Of a stretch of DNA of 64,000 nucleotides, positions 59,480-64,000 are shown one piece after another (position 1 is the first letter of the stretch; every line of letters starts with the position of its first letter). The notes beneath the pieces were generated by a model. That model saw only the letters and a list, made by a program, of their open reading frames with translations. It searched no databases and was not told the origin of the DNA. Made by a program: the position numbers and the translations under genes. The stretch covers positions 1,065,053 through 1,129,052 of the forward strand of contig JAAGOF010000070.1 of assembly GCA_010645155.1 (NCBI GenBank), in the 5' to 3' direction. Source of the stretch: Tigriopus japonicus (taxonomy: Eukaryota; Arthropoda; Copepoda; Harpacticoida; Harpacticidae).

Positions 59480-61766
59480 CACAGCTATTTCTTCTTACAT
59501 CTTGGTGTTTTATTTTTTTTTTGCAAATAAACGTTCAAGGCTCACCTTTAAACCTGCCTCAAGTTTATATTGATCCCTTAGTTATTTTTTTTAGGTATTT
59601 CATGCCAATCCATCACATCACATTTGTATCTAGTGTGTACTTTAAGAAAAGTTCATCTACATTTCTAGAATTAATTCACGCTACGTTCTTGATCGTCTTT
59701 GCTACGAGCATTGTACTGTAATCGTGGGCAGATTTAACTTTCGATCATAGCCTGCATGTTCGGCTGTTGTCAAGAAGGATCATTCGCGATACTTGTGCTT
59801 AAATTAACTTTAAGGTTTCCCCTTTGTACTATAAAGGGAAAATATTTTCTTTAAAAGCTCCAATGTTAGTTCACTACTGATGGGCGACAATCCCTGATTG
59901 GATTGGAAAAGATTGTGATTGAACCAGTTTTCGGGCTGATTAGAGAGGTTGAGGTTGGATTGGAGTTTTCAAACTGATTCTGGAAAATTTTGCCAAAATG
60001 GATCCAAATTTTGAGATGGAACACTTGAATCAAATTAAAATAGGAAAATCTTCCAAATCATACCTTGATGTCTACTACCACGTCTGTCAGTCACTAAACA
60101 AAAAAAATATTATTATGAACTCAAACATAACAAGATTTTCGATTTTGGCCAGTTGCACTTGGTTTGTGAATCTTATTTTTGACTAGTCTTACCGGTACGT
60201 TATTTCTCTCAAAATTATTTGTGCTCCCTGAATGATCCAAGAGATTGACGAGATTGATTTTTGGACTGAGATTGAGGGCACCAGGATTGATTCAAGGCTA
60301 GATTAAAGGCTTGTGAGGTTGAAAGATTGGGATTTTCCATCAGTATAATTCACCCGACCAAAAACGGAAAGACCCTTATTTCATTTAGTTCAGCATGAAT
60401 TTGCCCGACCTGGACTCTGGGCGACTTGTCTGTTCCAACCAGACTTTGGTCAATAACTTGAAAAATGCGGTCCCTTTTTTCTTATCACCACAGAATAATT
60501 CTCGCATGGTTTTGTGTCTATTTTCTTCTTACATGTCTTCTGTCTTTTTCGTTCTTGGAGAAAAGAAAGAAACTTTCCTTTTGATAAGGGTTTGCTTTTG
60601 CTTGTTATGGTCTTCTAATCATTAAATTTTGGAAATGTCAATAGTTCCAAGAAGCTTGATTGGCATTCTTGTTTTCATTAAAGGTACACTTTCCTTTTGT
60701 GATTCAATACCAAGAAAAATGGAAAAGAAAGAAGACGGGTAAGGTAAAAAGAAAAGAGACTCTAAATACCAAGAAAGAATTTCTCTTCATATTCCCAAAG
60801 TCATATTCTCTTTTTCTTTAGTTCAATAGAACATCGGAGTCAAAAGTTATGCTCTCTCAAATTTTCGTTTAAATCCTACCAAGAATGAATGAACTAGCCG
60901 TTTTCTAGTAAAACAAATACAGTTACGCCCATAAAAGGGCGCGCTCATTGAATGCTCTCGTCAGTACCCAACTTTTCACACCTACATTCGATTGAGCTGA
61001 AAATTGAAAAACAAAGACCAACCCAGTGCAGGCCAGGTTTTATCATAGATAAACTAATTAAAGATATCTCAATTTTGACGGCGCCCAAAAGCACCCTCTG
61101 GAAGGGATTACCTAGAGTTATTCTTGCAGCTGTGCTTCATGATGAAGCTCATAGAGTGCGTTGCATTGTGTGTAACGCAAATATCCTTCATGAAATGTTC
61201 GTCTCAGAGTCAATCCAGAAAATACAGCCTGAGTCATCTAGAGGTCATGGATCAAACTACCGTCGCCGTTGTCTGCCTGTTTAGCTAGAACTGAGAAGTG
61301 TTGGGCTTGGTCTGTGGTTTTATGGACAAACTACTGCAATTAATTCGATCTTACTAGAAATCGAAATCTGCTCGATAGCCTCGCTATGCACAAAAATCAG
61401 CCCTTCGTGTTATTAAATTCTTTTTAAGTAAGTCCAAGATGAAGATCTTCAAAACGAGAATTGTTTTTACATGTGATTCAAACTGTTTTACTTTAGGGAA
61501 ATCTGTTTACTGTAAGGCTCATTTTGCGCAAATTTGCAAGCTGTCTGTGAATGGGCTTTTTCAAGTAAATGTAAACATTGCTGTGACTTACCAAGGGTTC
61601 ATCAGGCTTTCACCTTGCTTGCCTGAGGTTCAAGTGTCGCAATCCTGAGTTCCACAAATGTCAGGATTCGGGCATCTAGTGGCTGAGTAAGTACTATTTT
61701 TAAACTCGCGGTGATTGCGCAGTTCCAACGGTGCCCAACCAATTCTGTCTGAGCTAGTTAATAATG
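59480..61766. other. Stretch without a supported gene
   Basis: AT-rich DNA with short unrelated open frames (59998-60186, 60395-60625, 60952-61284 and 61439-61648 plus). None shows a known domain or convincing splice structure. Confidence 0.4.
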
Positions 61767-61774
61767 ACTTAGAG

Positions 61775-62022
61775 CAGGGGTCGGCAACCACTTTGGGTCA
61801 AGGCCCACAAATTTGTTTACATGAAGTCAGGGGCCCACCAAACAGACGTTGGTATGTTTTGCGGCCCACAAATTAACGATCTAAGAGCTTTGGGCCCACG
61901 AGTCCAGTACCATGGACGTCTCAGGGGCCCACTATTTTGGGCTTTCCTCATAGCTCCTGGGCCAACCAAAAACCACCCTTAGGCCCATATGTGGGCCGCG
62001 GCCCACCGGTTGCCTACCCTTG
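61775..62022. mobile_element. 248-bp hAT-type MITE with GGCCCAC repeats
   Basis: Terminal inverted repeats CAGGGGTCGGCAACC and GGTTGCCTACCCTTG. The flanks are ACTTAGAG (61767-61774) and ATTTAGAG (62023-62030), an 8-bp TSD with one mismatch. The interior repeats GGCCCAC several times, typical of hAT-derived MITEs with CAGGGGTCGGCAACC ends. Confidence 0.85.
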
Positions 62023-62030
62023 ATTTAGAG

Positions 62031-62969
62031 TAATGCCCACAAAAAATGAATTTTGAGGGTGTAAAGGGAAAAAAACAAAAAATATATAAAAATAAAAATC
62101 ATATTTTTGCCACCGCGTATAGAAGGCTAACATTGTTGATCAATATTTTCATGTCAAATTTCTAGATCAATACGGCCTTTAAAATTGAATTGAAGTTCTA
62201 CATCAATTCCTGGACTCCCGTTTTTGAAATAGTACATACGCACAGTTATACGTACATTGAATGGAGAAAAAGCTCATGAGTGGGCCTAGAAAGGTATAAC
62301 TTATTTAAAATAATGTATGTTCTAAATCATGCCGAAATTGTGCTTTTAAAAACACTACTTTTAAAGAAATGACGCCTTTGAATGGTAGATGGCGTTAGTG
62401 TAACCTCAATGTAAAAGTTCATAATCGGTTTGTGACGTTCACATGAAAAAGCTTGAAAAAGCATGAAAAAAAGGGCTACTCACCGATTCACCCTTCATAG
62501 CTACAATTCCAAAATTGTTGGACCATCAAAATGGAGTTTGATTTGTTTCCAACTGGCGCTTTAAAAACTGGTTTCAATTTTCAGAAAAATATATCGCAAA
62601 TCCACCTGAAATGGATGAGTAAGCCAATTTTACTGGGTGCAATAGATCAAATCACTTTTTTGTTTCAGATAAAATTTACGTATATATTTATCTTGAAAAG
62701 ATGTTGGAAAGACTACATCAAAATTAGGTGTTTCTTTCTTTCTAAATACACCAAAATACTTCATACCTCATCAAACGGCGAAAATATTTAAAATCAACTT
62801 TTTGCTTTTCCTCAAGCAATTTTTTGTCGCTCTACTAATAGGCGCACATTAGAAAATATGACAACCAAATACATCTCTCGATGAATAGATTTGAGGTTAC
62901 GATTTTATGAGCACTTTATCTACAGTGTAAAAGATATGTATGTATTTGATTGCACATGAAGTTAGTTAG
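62031..62969. other. 3' flank of the transporter gene; no gene seen
   Basis: AT-rich. A plus-strand open frame at 62531-62791 is not recognisable. No canonical AATAAA on the minus strand was found close to the stop at 62970. Confidence 0.4.
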
Positions 62970-64000
62970 TTAGACTTTGTTGGCATTGCAACGGAACGGT
63001 TTGAAACTGGAATTCTTGCCCACTTGAAGGGCCTCTTCTATCGTTTCTGGTAACGGTGTTCCAGTGGTTTCAGGCAGGAATAGAGTGCCAAAACCGGCAA
63101 TGATTCCAATACATCCGTAAACGAGCAATGGTAATGGCACCCAGATTTGACGAAGACCACCCAAAAGCAGGGCAGAAACACCTCCGATCCGACCAATGGT
63201 TGAGCAACTCCCCAATGCGGAATTCCTAATATTGGTTGGATAGAGCTCGGTAGTGTAGAGAAAGATGGAGTTAAATATGGCTGCCGCGCACAATTTAGCC
63301 AAAAGGGCAAAGATCCGTTGACTCAAATGGAAGTTACTGCCCATACTAATTCCAGCGATAATACATGAGACTCCACCAAGTGTCATGAGAAAGCTCATAT
63401 TAATTCGACGACCCACAAAACGAACACTGGCGTAAACGAGAAAGATTCCGGGAAGTTCCGTTAAGATTCCCAGGAAGAAATTCAAATATGGGTCACCCGC
63501 AAGTGATGTAAGAGTAAAGATGATTCCGTAAAAGGACATGGTAACGCTAAACCAATTGACCATCATGGCCAAAGTTCGCCAAAGAAGAGGGCGATGGTTG
63601 AATACTTCCCACAAAGAGACCTTCTCGATCTCTTCTACCGATCGAATTTCGTGGTAAGTATGGACGGTATTGGATTTTCCATACAGATGAGTGGGCTCCG
63701 CTCTTCCATTGGCCTTGGCTATTTGAGCAATGATCTTCTTGGCCTCGAGATGTCTTCCTTTGGATATTAGCCATCGAGGAGACTCTGGCACTAGAAACCC
63801 ATAGCTTAAAAGCAATATCAAAGGCATGTGGATTGCCAGTTGCAGATATTTCCATTCGCGAATGAAGAATGAAAGTCCCGTGAGGATCATAGAACCAATG
63901 ACGAATCCGATTGAGATGAGCATATTCATCTGGATTGAATACTTTGGGGTGACCATTTCCACGACGATCACGTAGCCACAAATGAAGGCGCCCACCCCGC
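62970..64000 (-). CDS. SLC22-like organic cation/anion transporter, C-terminal part
   Basis: One exon open from the window edge to a stop at 62970, at least 342 residues. It covers about TM4 to TM12 of a major facilitator superfamily protein. The typical SLC22 blocks are present: the cytosolic loop PESPRWLISKGRHLEAKKI after TM6, and ELYPTNIRNSALGSCSTIGRIGG before TM11, followed by FLPETTGTPLPETIEEA at the end. Family members move organic cations, anions or carnitine across the plasma membrane; the substrate cannot be told from sequence. The N-terminal part with the large extracellular loop lies beyond the window. No intron is seen in this part. Confidence 0.92.
   Translation of the reverse strand, partial: GVGAFICGYVIVVEMVTPKYSIQMNMLISIGFVIGSMILTGLSFFIREWKYLQLAIHMPLILLLSYGFLVPESPRWLISKGRHLEAKKIIAQIAKANGRAEPTHLYGKSNTVHTYHEIRSVEEIEKVSLWEVFNHRPLLWRTLAMMVNWFSVTMSFYGIIFTLTSLAGDPYLNFFLGILTELPGIFLVYASVRFVGRRINMSFLMTLGGVSCIIAGISMGSNFHLSQRIFALLAKLCAAAIFNSIFLYTTELYPTNIRNSALGSCSTIGRIGGVSALLLGGLRQIWVPLPLLVYGCIGIIAGFGTLFLPETTGTPLPETIEEALQVGKNSSFKPFRCNANKV

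Noticed and set aside
59200..59721. 173-codon plus-strand open frame
   Set aside because: It runs through a tRNA-like SINE head and low-complexity sequence, with no family resemblance.

Overview
The window looks like nuclear DNA of an arthropod, most likely a crustacean and possibly a copepod; that placement is inference. The genes have short GT-AG introns. One encodes a peritrophin-A type chitin-binding protein, others encode a ZMYM/Woc zinc-finger protein, a mitochondrial succinate dehydrogenase anchor subunit and an SLC22-type transporter. The background is AT-rich and full of non-LTR retrotransposon pieces and non-autonomous DNA transposons. A run of 294 Ns (42269-42562) shows that this is a scaffold. 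There is no sign of bacterial or viral organisation.

Layout. 371-3364 (+): the 3' part of a serine-rich, largely disordered protein, with an upstream exon outside the window. 3531-5734 (-): a secreted-type histidine-rich protein with one chitin-binding domain, in three exons. Its signal-peptide exon was not found. These two genes converge and their 3' ends probably overlap. From 5735 to about 39 kb I see no convincing gene. This stretch holds transposable elements: a 166-bp MITE with 7-bp target-site duplications (TSDs), a TA-flanked MITE, a 1150-bp hAT-like element with inverted arrays of an AAACGG-containing motif, a large imperfect palindrome at about 32.0-34.7 kb, and a dimeric tRNA-derived SINE. 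39.26-42.27 kb: a nearly complete LINE endonuclease-reverse transcriptase reading frame, broken by one in-frame stop and running into the N gap. 42.7-45.1 kb: a cluster of nested DNA transposons.

46586-52791 (-): a ZMYM/Woc-like gene reconstructed from eight exons, with six MYM zinc fingers and a DUF3504 domain. Its last coding exon or exons were not found. Two of its introns carry transposon insertions. 55129-56752 (+): SdhD in two coding exons, with a MITE in its intron. 57.0-59.1 kb: a degenerate LINE copy split by a 1.8-kb hAT-like element that itself carries two smaller elements. 61775-62022: a hAT-type MITE. 62970-64000 (-): the C-terminal two thirds of an SLC22-like transporter, running off the window.

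The genes do not form a pathway. The most interesting signals are in the repeats: a MITE family with consistent 7-bp TSDs at four sites, one member of which keeps its inner inverted repeat although the sequence of both arms has changed. In the proteins, the notable points are a serine-rich protein with paired PP1-docking-like motifs and a PDZ-ligand-like C-terminus, and a histidine-rich chitin-binding protein.
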